Of a DNA stretch of 64,000 nucleotides, positions 9,523 through 18,018 are shown piece by piece. Source of the DNA: Vibrio porteresiae DSM 19223. GTDB taxonomy: Bacteria > Pseudomonadota > Gammaproteobacteria > Enterobacterales > Vibrionaceae. The position numbers and the translations under genes were made by a program. The stretch lies in assembly GCF_024347055.1 (NCBI RefSeq), contig NZ_AP024895.1, forward strand, positions 1,922,001-1,986,000, in the 5' to 3' direction. Every line of letters begins with the position of its first letter. Within the stretch, counting starts at the first letter, position 1. The notes under the pieces were generated by a model. The model was not told where the DNA came from and searched no databases. It saw only the letters and a list, made by a program, of their open reading frames with translations.

Positions 9523-10376
9523 ATAGCATGAATGAGATTCATCTAGCCGAAGCAGATTTCTACCGGTTTCGTGATTTCTTTTACCAAAAAACCGGCATTT
9601 TCTTTGAAGACAACAAACGCTATTTCGTGGATAAGCGTATCGTGCAGCGAATTGAAGAGACCGATCATCACAGCTTTAGAGGCTATTTTACTTTCTTACG
9701 TTTTCAATCTTCGGGGGAAGAGCTGCAAGCGCTGATTAACTCGCTCACGGTCAACGAAACCTATTTCTTTCGTGAAACTGCGCAGTTGGAATCCCTGGTT
9801 GAAGAGACCTTAAACCAGCTGGTGCACGACAACCCAAATCAACTGCTGCGAATTTGGTCTATCCCTTGTTCTAGCGGTGAAGAGCCCTATTCGATTGTGC
9901 TGTTTTTATTGGAATACTGGCCACTGTTAAGCCAAGTCGATATTGAAATCGTCGCCTCTGATATCGATACCGAGATTTTAAAACGAGCCCATCAAGGCCG
10001 CTTTAGCGCCCGCGCCGTAAAAAATCTCTCAGCGGAACTGATCACCCGCTACTTCACTTTAGAAGCGGATGGGTTTTATCAGATTTGCCCTGAAATTCGC
10101 GAATCGGTGCGCTTTACTAAACTCAATTTAAGTAACCGTTTAGAAGCGAAGAAACTTGGACAGATGGACGTCATTTTCTGTCGCAACTTACTCATTTATT
10201 TCGATGATGTGTCGCGCCGCAACGCGATAGAACTTTTCTATGAACAGCTCAATCCCGGCGGGATCCTCTTTTTGGGTCACTCCGAATCGATGAGCCGGAT
10301 TTCATCATCATTCAAAATTAAACGCTTTAAAAAATCGACGGGTTACATCAAACCGCTCAAGGAGAACATGTCATGA
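9519..10376 (+). CDS. cheR: Chemotaxis methyltransferase CheR
   Basis: 285 aa. The N-terminal all-helical CheR domain (about 1-80) contains NSLTVNETYFFRE. A SAM-binding Rossmann domain follows, with IWSIPCSSGEEPYSI, an IVASDIDTEIL strand, and MDVIFCRNLLIYF near residue 222. It methylates receptor glutamates. The start overlaps the HEAT gene stop by ATGA; a second in-frame ATG three codons later (9528) is an alternative. No TPR extension is present, unlike some CheR proteins of ACF systems. Confidence 0.95.
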   Translation: MNSMNEIHLAEADFYRFRDFFYQKTGIFFEDNKRYFVDKRIVQRIEETDHHSFRGYFTFLRFQSSGEELQALINSLTVNETYFFRETAQLESLVEETLNQLVHDNPNQLLRIWSIPCSSGEEPYSIVLFLLEYWPLLSQVDIEIVASDIDTEILKRAHQGRFSARAVKNLSAELITRYFTLEADGFYQICPEIRESVRFTKLNLSNRLEAKKLGQMDVIFCRNLLIYFDDVSRRNAIELFYEQLNPGGILFLGHSESMSRISSSFKIKRFKKSTGYIKPLKENMS

Positions 10377-10741
10377 AAAAGGTCATGGTCGTAGATGATG
10401 CTTCAACAGTGCGTATGTATCACAAAGCCTTATTGGATGAGATCGGCGCGTTTGTCATTGAAGCGGCAAACGGTGTCGAAGCGTTAGAACGTGCTCTAGA
10501 GCAACCGGTCGATCTGTTTTTGGTTGATATCAACATGCCCAAAATGGATGGTTTCACCCTAGTGAAAGAGCTGCGCAGCCGGGAAAACTTAGCCGATATT
10601 CCGGTCATCATGATCTCAACGGAAGCGCAAGAAAATGACCAAATCAAAAGTATTGATGTTGGAGTCAATCTTTATCTGGTCAAACCGGTCAATCCAGAAG
10701 AATTACAACAAACTGTGACTTTAATGTTTGGGGGTCTGTAA
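10373..10741 (+). CDS. cheY: CheY-like single-domain response regulator
   Basis: 122 aa, receiver domain only: acidic pair Asp8/Asp9, phospho-acceptor Asp52 (FLVDINMPKMDG), switch Thr in IMISTE, and Lys in YLVKPVNP. It overlaps cheR by 4 bp and cheA by 1 bp, so it is coupled to both. It is probably phosphorylated by the adjacent CheA. Whether it acts on a flagellar motor or serves as a phosphate sink cannot be seen; motility roles for F9 systems are unproven as far as I recall. Confidence 0.94.
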   Translation: MKKVMVVDDASTVRMYHKALLDEIGAFVIEAANGVEALERALEQPVDLFLVDINMPKMDGFTLVKELRSRENLADIPVIMISTEAQENDQIKSIDVGVNLYLVKPVNPEELQQTVTLMFGGL

Positions 10742-13032
10742 TGAATCCATTGATGCACAACTTTATCAATGAGAGTCGCGAACTGCTTGAGCAAGCCACC
10801 AAAACGTTTCTCGATTTGGAAAATAGCCCAGGCGACGCCACCATCATCAATGAACTGTTTCGTGGCATTCACACGGTGAAAGGCGCTTCTGGCGTTATCG
10901 AAGGCATTGAACCCTTTACCCAGCTCACCCATAAAATGGAAGATTTGCTGCAGAAAATTCGCGACGGCAAAATGAGCTTAGATGGCGCGCTGATTGACCT
11001 ATTCCTCGGTGGCTGCGATCAACTCATGCTGTGGATTGATGAGTTAGAGAGCCAAGAAAAGCTCGATGCGAGCGCCTCGCAGATAAGTCAAACCATGATT
11101 GCGCAATTTCAGCAGGTCAATAGTGCCAATGTGCCAACCCCTGTCGATACCGCACCTGAAGCAACCGATGAGGATGCGGTCACTACGGTGGCGATCAACT
11201 GGTTAGCCGAACAGCTTGGCCGTGAACAGCTCACCGACATTGACGATGTAGAACAATACAGCGATGCGCTGCTCATTGTCTATCAACCGGACCGCCAATG
11301 CTTTTTCTCCGGCGATGACCCACTGGCGTGGATGAAAAGCGTACCCCAAGTGGTCTGGAAGAAGGTAGTGTTAACCCCAGACACAGAACCGTTTGATATT
11401 TACCAATCTCAGCTCACTTTTTATGTATTAACGCAATGCGATGCCACTACCATCGCAGCGCAACTTGAGCCGATTGAGAGCCAATATAAGCTCTATCGTT
11501 TCGCGCAAGATTTGGTGGCCGATGAGCCGGTCGATCAACGCATCGACTACGTAAAACAGATTGTCGCGCATCAGATTCGCTTGCTGGAAACCGAGCAGAG
11601 CTCGCCAGAGATCCGAATCGGCACCATTCGCTCGGTCATTCGCGTTTATCGCTCTTTGGCATGCCAGATCATTGATCGCCCAGAACCAGTCGATGAAACC
11701 ATGCCGCCAGAGCAGATCATTACACTACTGCAGCGGATTATTCAGTCGTTTGACGACAAGAGAGCGGTGATTGAAACTGAGCAGATCGAACCCATCATTC
11801 CTGCGACTACCTCTGTGAACGACCAAATTGAGAAGGTAAAGAAGAAGCAGATCAAAACCCTCAAAGTTGACCAAGAGAAGGTTGATCTGTTGATGGATTT
11901 GGTTGGTGAACTGATCGTCGCCAAAAACTCAATGCAATACCTTGCCTATCGTGCTGAAAATGAGTTTGGCGTGCGTAAACTGGCGCAAGACATTAAATCT
12001 GAACAAACGGTAATTTCTCGCTTAGCCGAAGACTTACAGTCGGTGGTGATGCAAGTGCGCATGGTGCCACTGGCAACCGTGTTCCAGCGCTACCCACGTT
12101 TGATTCGTGATATTTCCAAAAAGCTCGGCAAACAGGTCGATTTGATTATTGAGGGAGAAGAGACCGAAGCGGATAAAAGTATCGTGGAAGATCTCTCTGA
12201 GCCATTGGTACACCTGATTCGTAACTCGCTCGATCACGGCATTGAAATGCCTCAAGACCGCGTACGTAACGGCAAAAATCCAACCGGGAAAATCACCCTC
12301 AGTGCTTACACCCACGACGATTCCGTCATCATCAAAATCAGTGATGATGGCAAAGGCATCGACGAGCAAAAAGTGCGTGCCAAAGCTCTTGAACGCCAGT
12401 TAGTGGATGCGAGCAAACTGGAGCGCATGAGCCAGCAAGAAGTGATCAATCTGATTTTTGAACCGGGCTTTTCCACCGCCGATCAGGTCAGTGATCTCTC
12501 TGGGCGCGGCGTGGGAATGGATGCGGTACGCTCTGCGATTGAACGCAACGGCGGCACGCTAACGCTCTCGTCTGAGGCGTCAAAAGGCAGCGAAGTGACC
12601 ATGGTGTTACCACTGTCGATGACCATTTCACGAGTCATGATGTTTGAGCTGGCTGAGCAATCTTTTGCTATTCCTATCGAGACCGTGATTCAAACCCTTA
12701 AGATCGATCGCAGTAAAGACATTCGCCGCGTGAAGAATTTCGACACCTTTATCTTGCGTGGTGAAACAGTGCCAGTGCTCTATTTGAAAGATGTGTTTCA
12801 CATGGGCGAACCCAATAACAAACCGGACATTCAGCCCGTTTTAGTTGTGCGTGTCGGTGATGACATTTTGGGCTTAGCCGTCGATAAACTTCAAGAAGGT
12901 CAAGACGTTATCATCAAGCCACTCGAAGGCGCGCTCGCTCCGTTTTCTATCTATCGCGGTGCCGCCATCATGGGTGATGGCCGCGTGTTATTGGTGCTCG
13001 ATACAGAGGAGGTGATTCGCCATGCCCGTTGA
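10741..13032 (+). CDS. cheA: Chemotaxis histidine kinase CheA (F9 type)
   Basis: 763 aa. Domains in order: Hpt with phospho-His44 (GIHTVKGASG); a poorly conserved middle segment (about 140-340) where P2 would lie; a dimerisation helix pair starting near VDLLMDLVGELIVAKN (about 380); an HATPase domain with N-box HLIRNSLDHGIE, DDGKGID and SGRGVGMDAV; and a C-terminal CheW-like domain beginning near the FAIPIETVIQ strand. It phosphorylates the operon's CheY proteins and CheB. It joins cheY as TAATG and its end overlaps the STAS-like gene by 11 bp. Confidence 0.95.
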   Translation: MNPLMHNFINESRELLEQATKTFLDLENSPGDATIINELFRGIHTVKGASGVIEGIEPFTQLTHKMEDLLQKIRDGKMSLDGALIDLFLGGCDQLMLWIDELESQEKLDASASQISQTMIAQFQQVNSANVPTPVDTAPEATDEDAVTTVAINWLAEQLGREQLTDIDDVEQYSDALLIVYQPDRQCFFSGDDPLAWMKSVPQVVWKKVVLTPDTEPFDIYQSQLTFYVLTQCDATTIAAQLEPIESQYKLYRFAQDLVADEPVDQRIDYVKQIVAHQIRLLETEQSSPEIRIGTIRSVIRVYRSLACQIIDRPEPVDETMPPEQIITLLQRIIQSFDDKRAVIETEQIEPIIPATTSVNDQIEKVKKKQIKTLKVDQEKVDLLMDLVGELIVAKNSMQYLAYRAENEFGVRKLAQDIKSEQTVISRLAEDLQSVVMQVRMVPLATVFQRYPRLIRDISKKLGKQVDLIIEGEETEADKSIVEDLSEPLVHLIRNSLDHGIEMPQDRVRNGKNPTGKITLSAYTHDDSVIIKISDDGKGIDEQKVRAKALERQLVDASKLERMSQQEVINLIFEPGFSTADQVSDLSGRGVGMDAVRSAIERNGGTLTLSSEASKGSEVTMVLPLSMTISRVMMFELAEQSFAIPIETVIQTLKIDRSKDIRRVKNFDTFILRGETVPVLYLKDVFHMGEPNNKPDIQPVLVVRVGDDILGLAVDKLQEGQDVIIKPLEGALAPFSIYRGAAIMGDGRVLLVLDTEEVIRHAR

Positions 13033-13282
13033 ATATAAGACTCGCGTAGCACATTTGATTGATAGTGTTTCAGTAGAAGAAGCTCAGGAGCTTTTTGAGT
13101 GGCTAGAGTCCACCCCGGCTTCTAGTATTAATTTCAAGCGGTGCACTCATATTCACACCGCAATATTGCAAACCTTAATGTTTGCCAAGCCCAAGATAAC
13201 TGCCCTACCCAGCGACGAAACCTTTTTAAGCTGGCTATGCGCAGCGGATGTAGTTGTACCAGAAGGAGAACATAATGGCTAA
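13022..13282 (+). CDS. STAS-like small protein of chemosensory operon
   Basis: 86 aa. The central segment CTHIHTAILQTLMFAKPKI resembles the core of short STAS-like proteins that sit next to cheY and cheA in other bacterial chemotaxis operons (HTA-LQ-L motif). It has no transmembrane segment or catalytic motif. It overlaps cheA by 11 bp upstream and extends 8 bp past the start of the next cheY. A binding-partner or regulatory role for CheY or CheA is inference from position. Confidence 0.7.
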   Translation: MPVEYKTRVAHLIDSVSVEEAQELFEWLESTPASSINFKRCTHIHTAILQTLMFAKPKITALPSDETFLSWLCAADVVVPEGEHNG

Positions 13283-13655
13283 AACGGTGTTTATTATTGA
13301 TGACTCAAGTACGGTATTGATGAGCGTCGAATCTATCCTAACCCGCCTTGGCTTTACCGTGGAAAAAGCGCGTGATGGCGAAGAGGCTCTCAGTAAACTG
13401 ACCGCGGGTCTGCGCCCTAATTTGATCATTACCGATATCAACATGCCACGTATGGATGGCATCACTTTCATTGGCAAAGCACGAACCATGGCTTCTTGCC
13501 GCTTTACGCCCATATTGGTGCTGACCACTGAACAGGAACAGCAAAAGCGTAACGAAGCGCGCGCCAAAGGAGCTACTGGCTATTTGGTCAAACCCGTTGC
13601 TGCTGAACAGTTAAAAGCCGTGATTAATCAGGTATTACCAGGAAGTATTGCGTGA
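13275..13655 (+). CDS. cheY: Second CheY-like response regulator
   Basis: 126 aa from the ATG at 13275, chosen over an upstream TTG because AGAAGGAGAA precedes it at good spacing. A single receiver domain: Asp9/Asp10, phospho-acceptor Asp54 (IITDINMPRMDG), LVLTTE switch Thr and YLVKPV lysine. It is the second CheY in the operon, next to the STAS-like gene. The TTEQEQQKRNEARAKGATGY stretch is typical of CheY proteins from this kind of operon. Two CheYs often imply one output and one phosphate sink, but this is not visible here. Confidence 0.93.
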   Translation: MAKTVFIIDDSSTVLMSVESILTRLGFTVEKARDGEEALSKLTAGLRPNLIITDINMPRMDGITFIGKARTMASCRFTPILVLTTEQEQQKRNEARAKGATGYLVKPVAAEQLKAVINQVLPGSIA

Positions 13656-13662
13656 GGTGTTT

Positions 13663-14892
13663 ATGAAGCGTCACCTTTTCAACTGGCTAGATAATAAGAA
13701 TAAACTCAAACTCTTGGTCTCTTTGGGGATCGGTAGTGCGGCTTGCACTTTGGCTGTGGAACTCTCTATTCCGCTTTTGCCAATATGGGCGCACTTACCT
13801 ATGACCATAGCGATCATTTTGCTGTTCACCTCCACTATGGTGTTGCACTTTGGTACGTTGGCAATGCATATCGTGCAAAAAGAACATCACAGTGAAATGG
13901 ATCGCCATCTGAGCACAGTGTCGGCGATTTGCGATTGGGTGGATGAGTACCGTGATTTAAACCGCGTAGTGGCAGACCACATTGAAAACGTCAATGGCGA
14001 TGCCCAACGTGCCACGGAAGATATTCTTAGTCACATAGCTGGGTTAGATGACGCTGCAGCAAACTTTACCCATTACCTTAAAGACATGGAGTTTGACTCC
14101 AAAAACATGGTGGAAACCTTAGACGAGCACACCAATGTGATTTCCCATTTAGCCGATAACACGCGCAGTTTGATGGCCAACATTCAAACCGAACGTGAAG
14201 AGGTGAACAACGTGCTAAACCGCGTATTGGGCTTAAATGACATCACTGAAGTGATCTCTAACATCGCCAATGAAACCAACTTACTTGCGCTTAACGCCGC
14301 GATTGAAGCGGCTCGTTGTGGCGAAGCGGGCCGCGGCTTTGCAGTGGTTGCCGACGAAGTAAGACAACTCGCTCAGCGCTCAGCTACCGCTGCCGAACAA
14401 ATTACCAAAGAGATTGAGAGCTTGCGCCAAGACGTTTCTGCCCGCTTTGAAAACGCCAATAAAGAGAGCAACGAACAAACGGTCAAAGCGGATCAAATGA
14501 TTGAATCGGTGCAAAGTCTCCGCAACAGCTTTGGTGCGGTACGTGAACTCAGCGAAAGCCAGATCACACAAATTATGCTCTACACCAATGACTTAGAGCG
14601 CAATATCAGTGGCAGCATGGCCTGTACTCAGTTCCAAGATATTGTGCGGCAAAAACTCGACAGTATTGAACACCTAATGCGGGAAAAACACCTGCTGGTC
14701 GGTGACCTCTTCAACGGCATGCGCCTCAATGATATGCGTACTCGCGAATTGGAATACACCGAAACACTGCGCAAATTGGCCGATGAGTACAAACACGACT
14801 TTGAACGCCACTGTAACTACGTAGATAACGGCTTTACCTCAGTCGACTCCGCAACCACAGCAAATGGTTTACCAAAAGTCGAATTGTTTTAG
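13663..14892 (+). CDS. Membrane-anchored methyl-accepting chemotaxis protein
   Basis: 409 aa from the ATG at 13663, which follows GAGGTG; a TTG at 13648 is less likely. Two adjacent hydrophobic helices (about residues 15-65) anchor it with almost no periplasmic loop. The rest is coiled coil with the hairpin tip NETNLLALNAAIEAARCGEAG and GRGFAVVADEVRQLA. The lack of a sensory domain suggests it senses membrane state or a partner protein. The order matches the last MCP of V. cholerae cluster I. Confidence 0.92.
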   Translation: MKRHLFNWLDNKNKLKLLVSLGIGSAACTLAVELSIPLLPIWAHLPMTIAIILLFTSTMVLHFGTLAMHIVQKEHHSEMDRHLSTVSAICDWVDEYRDLNRVVADHIENVNGDAQRATEDILSHIAGLDDAAANFTHYLKDMEFDSKNMVETLDEHTNVISHLADNTRSLMANIQTEREEVNNVLNRVLGLNDITEVISNIANETNLLALNAAIEAARCGEAGRGFAVVADEVRQLAQRSATAAEQITKEIESLRQDVSARFENANKESNEQTVKADQMIESVQSLRNSFGAVRELSESQITQIMLYTNDLERNISGSMACTQFQDIVRQKLDSIEHLMREKHLLVGDLFNGMRLNDMRTRELEYTETLRKLADEYKHDFERHCNYVDNGFTSVDSATTANGLPKVELF

Positions 14893-14922
14893 TCAAAGTT
14901 TAAGCTCGTTAACACTTTCACT

Positions 14923-14950
14923 AAGCCACCTTAACATCGGGTGGCTTTTT
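14923..14950 (+). terminator. Rho-independent terminator of the chemosensory operon
   Basis: An 8-bp stem AAGCCACC / GGTGGCTT around a 9-base loop, followed by a T-run, 31 bp after the last MCP stop codon. Confidence 0.88.
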
Positions 14951-15141
14951 GTTTAGCGTAGTTTGTATAGACGAAAATATTATTTGATTAGCACCATTAC
15001 CGCCAATTTACCGCTAAAAATCATCATCAATAGTGAACGCATAATAATACGTTATCGGTAGCAATTTTCTTGCTAATCATATTTTCGTCATATTCAACGT
15101 TTATCTTCGGTTCCCAAATTCACACAGTGAAGTGGTTAAAA

Positions 15142-15894
15142 ATGAAAAAACAGCCTTTATTAATTTCGGCACTCGCGGCCGTGTCTCTCTTCTCTTCATC
15201 TTTGTTGGCTGCAGAAGCCAACACGATTTGCCAAGCTAAAAGTTATGAAATGGCACTGCGTTATCAACAGCAGTCTGCTGAGATTGCTGCTCTGCAACTG
15301 CAAACTTACCATTTTGCCGAGCAACGCCTTGCGACTATTATCGAAAAAAGCAAAGCGCCACAAAAACTTGCGGTCGTGATGGACTTAGATGAAACCGTAC
15401 TTGATAACTCGCCACTGTTGGTGCGCGACATGCAAAATTGCCACGATTACACCAGTTGGGATACTTGGTCTGATTGGGAAATAAAAGGTCATCCCAAACT
15501 GATTCCGGGTGCAAAAGAATTTACCCAATACGCAAACCAACAAGGCGTGGCTATTTTCTACGTATCAGATCGCTACAACGAAAATAAAGCATACACACTC
15601 AAAACTCTCAGCTCTTTAGGTTTGCCTCAAGTGCAAGAAGACCATGTTTTGTTATATGGCACTTCAAAAGAAGAGCGTCGTAATAGCATCAGCAAACACC
15701 ACAAAATAGTGATGCTAATGGGTGATAGCCTACCAGATGTTTCCGCTCAATTTAAAAATAAGAAAGACACCCAATATAATCGCGACTTAGTTGAAAAAAG
15801 CCGTCAGCATTTTGGTGAAGACTGGATTGTCTTTCCTAACGCCAGCTACGGCGCTTGGACTAAAGCTCCGCTGACTGCTTGGCAAGAAAAGTAG
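15142..15894 (+). CDS. Exported HAD-family acid phosphatase (class IIIB, lipoprotein e(P4)-like)
   Basis: 250 aa from the ATG at 15142, which begins a signal peptide (MKKQPLLISALAAVSL... ending LLAAEA); upstream in-frame starts would bury it. HAD motif I is VVMDLDETVLDNS, motif II is in AIFYVSDRYN and motif III in VMLMGDSLPD. These match the broad-specificity e(P4)/class B-like nucleotide phosphatases that release nucleosides or pyridine nucleotides in the periplasm. No lipobox cysteine follows the signal, so it looks soluble rather than a lipoprotein. It stands alone between two intergenic repeat-bearing regions. Confidence 0.88.
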   Translation: MKKQPLLISALAAVSLFSSSLLAAEANTICQAKSYEMALRYQQQSAEIAALQLQTYHFAEQRLATIIEKSKAPQKLAVVMDLDETVLDNSPLLVRDMQNCHDYTSWDTWSDWEIKGHPKLIPGAKEFTQYANQQGVAIFYVSDRYNENKAYTLKTLSSLGLPQVQEDHVLLYGTSKEERRNSISKHHKIVMLMGDSLPDVSAQFKNKKDTQYNRDLVEKSRQHFGEDWIVFPNASYGAWTKAPLTAWQEK

Positions 15895-15944
15895 CAAGTC
15901 AGTCAAGGCTCGGAAGCAAAATCCCGAGATAAGCGCAAAACTCA

Positions 15945-16239
15945 CCACATGCTCGATCCGGTTCTCCCCCTTGGATTTTAAGGGGGAGTTAGAGGGGATC
16001 CTGCGCAAGAGCCAGAAATATCCTCGAAAACAGCTGAACCAATAAACACAGAAAATACCTCAAATACCGTAAGCTTAGTGCCCGCGATAGTCGCAAAATC
16101 CACCTCATTCTCGATCCGGTTCTCCCCCTTGGGTTTTAAGGGGGAGTTAGAGGGGGATCCTGCGCAAAAGCCTGCAATATTCTCGAAAATCGCTGAACCA
16201 ATAAACGCCAAAAATACCTCAAATGACTTGGCGTTATAC
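15945..16239. repeat. Tandem 160-bp hairpin repeats, locus 1 (two units)
   Basis: Two copies about 160 bp apart share a core hairpin (CTCCCCCTTGG...AAGGGGGAG) at about 15964 and 16124, followed by GAGTTAGAGGGG-ATCCTGCGC. They lie between convergent genes (phosphatase and allophanate hydrolase). The same units occur at 29563-31470, and inverted, longer-loop relatives occur near 40.7, 42.4 and 43.5 kb. They may serve as bidirectional terminators, as many palindromic intergenic repeats do. Confidence 0.85.
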
Positions 16240-18018
16240 TTACCGTGCAGTAGATTTCCCCTGCTGTAAATAATGACGCCAGCTACCAAATGAGGTGATC
16301 TCTTCTGCGCCGGCCAATCCGCATGGTTCACAGATAAAGCCTTTAACCCAGCGACCATCTTCCAGTTCCACAGAACCTAAACCCAGCGGATGCGGGATCT
16401 GCTCAAGCAACTGCCCAACGCCACTTTGATTGACTTGCCACACTTCAATCTCAATCGCCGCGCCGTTTTGGTCATCACGCACTAAGCCAGGACGATAAGG
16501 AGGACCACCCGCCAATGCGTAACAGCGATAGTTGGCAGACGTGTTCATCCGCTGCAGCAGTGAACCACCAATCGCGGTCATTTGATGATTGAGTGGTAAG
16601 CCCGACATATGCGCGCCACACACCAAAATGTCCATCTTCGCCGTACAGTGCTGACCGGTTGCCCCTAATGGCAAATCGGACGCCTGCTGCCATGCGCTGG
16701 CAAGGCTTAACAAACGGTAATCGTTAAACGCTGTAGTAAAGAGCGTGACACCAAATGGTAAGCCACTTTCGGTGATTTCAACCGGCAACGCGACAGCGCA
16801 ATAGTCGAGTAAATTCATAAAGTTAGTGTAGTAACCCAAATCGCTATTTTTCTGAATAGGATCACCATTCACTTGTTCGATGGTGTAGATAGTGCCTGCG
16901 GTCGGTGTCAGCACCACATCCACCTCTGCCATCAACGCATCACACTGCTGTTTGTAGGCTTGCAATTGATACATGGCTTTGAAGGTGTCAGCGGCGGTAA
17001 TGCCCTTAGCACCACCAATAATGGTTTCAATCACAGGCAGACACGCTGTGGGCTGCGCGTCAAAAAATGCTTGAATTGCAGCGTAGCGCTCAGCCACCCA
17101 AGGGCCTTGATAAAGCAAACTCGCCGCATCAAGAAAGGGCTTAAGGTCAAATTCCACCACATGCGCGCCAAGCTGTTCGAGCTTTTCAACCGCATGAGTA
17201 AAGGCTTTTTGATAAGCCTCATTACCAAAGAACGCCAAATGATCTGGTGTAGGTACACCCACTTTTAACCCTTTAAACGAAGCAACAGAATCGGGCTGCG
17301 GCTCAACCGTGCGCGAATAGCAATCTTGTCCATCGTACTGCGCAGCCACCGGAAAGACCTGCTCAATATCTTCTGCGCTGCGGGCAAAAATGGTGACACA
17401 GTCCAAACTTTTACAGGCAGGCACAACACCAGAGCAGCTTAGTGCGCCGCGGCTACCTTTCATCCCATAAAGGTTATTGAATGAAGCCGGCACACGGCCA
17501 GACCCTGCGGTATCGGTCCCTAAAGAGAAAAACACTTGCCCTTTCGCAACGCTCACAGCGCTACCTGAACTTGAGCCACCAGAGACATAATCAGGATTAA
17601 AACTGTTATGACATTCGCCCCAAGGACTGCGCGTGCCCACTAAGCCCGTGGCAAATTGGTCCAAGTTAGCTTTGCCCAGCGGCACAGCGCCCGCTTCAAT
17701 TAAACGCTGCACCACAAAGGCGCTCTCTTGCGGCTGATACGTGTATTCACGGCAACCCGCTGTGGTCGGCAAGTCAATCAAATCGATGTTGTCTTTAATG
17801 GCAAACGGCACACCGTACAAAGGTAAGCTCGCTGGCTTACTCTGTTCCAATACCCGCACATACGCGGCCAATTGCTCATCACTAATCAAACTGAGCCAAG
17901 CGTTGTGTTCATCATTGCGTGCCAGCTCCAACTGAGTGGCTAAGTAATCACCAACCGAGAGTTGGCCGCTTTGGTAAGCTTGCAGTAATTGGTCAATAGT
18001 TAAAGGGTTGGTCATCAT
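16240..18018 (-). CDS. atzF: Allophanate hydrolase
   Basis: 592 aa. The N-terminal amidase-signature domain has the catalytic Lys (FAIKDNIDL), cis-Ser loop GGSSSGSAVSVAKG and nucleophile strand GTDTAGSGRVPASF. The C-terminal 150 residues form the gamma-glutamyl-cyclotransferase-like domain found in AtzF enzymes. It hydrolyses allophanate to ammonia and CO2. The start overlaps the carboxylase stop by 4 bp behind AAGGAGAAGC. It is the last gene of the guanidine operon and supplies the final nitrogen release. Confidence 0.95.
   Translation of the reverse strand: MMTNPLTIDQLLQAYQSGQLSVGDYLATQLELARNDEHNAWLSLISDEQLAAYVRVLEQSKPASLPLYGVPFAIKDNIDLIDLPTTAGCREYTYQPQESAFVVQRLIEAGAVPLGKANLDQFATGLVGTRSPWGECHNSFNPDYVSGGSSSGSAVSVAKGQVFFSLGTDTAGSGRVPASFNNLYGMKGSRGALSCSGVVPACKSLDCVTIFARSAEDIEQVFPVAAQYDGQDCYSRTVEPQPDSVASFKGLKVGVPTPDHLAFFGNEAYQKAFTHAVEKLEQLGAHVVEFDLKPFLDAASLLYQGPWVAERYAAIQAFFDAQPTACLPVIETIIGGAKGITAADTFKAMYQLQAYKQQCDALMAEVDVVLTPTAGTIYTIEQVNGDPIQKNSDLGYYTNFMNLLDYCAVALPVEITESGLPFGVTLFTTAFNDYRLLSLASAWQQASDLPLGATGQHCTAKMDILVCGAHMSGLPLNHQMTAIGGSLLQRMNTSANYRCYALAGGPPYRPGLVRDDQNGAAIEIEVWQVNQSGVGQLLEQIPHPLGLGSVELEDGRWVKGFICEPCGLAGAEEITSFGSWRHYLQQGKSTAR

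Noticed and set aside
4280..14892. F7 (V. cholerae cluster III) or Wsp-type chemosensory system
   Set aside because: There is no cheD, no WspR-like GGDEF output and the gene order with a HEAT protein, double-hairpin MCP and STAS-like gene fits cluster I (F9) instead.
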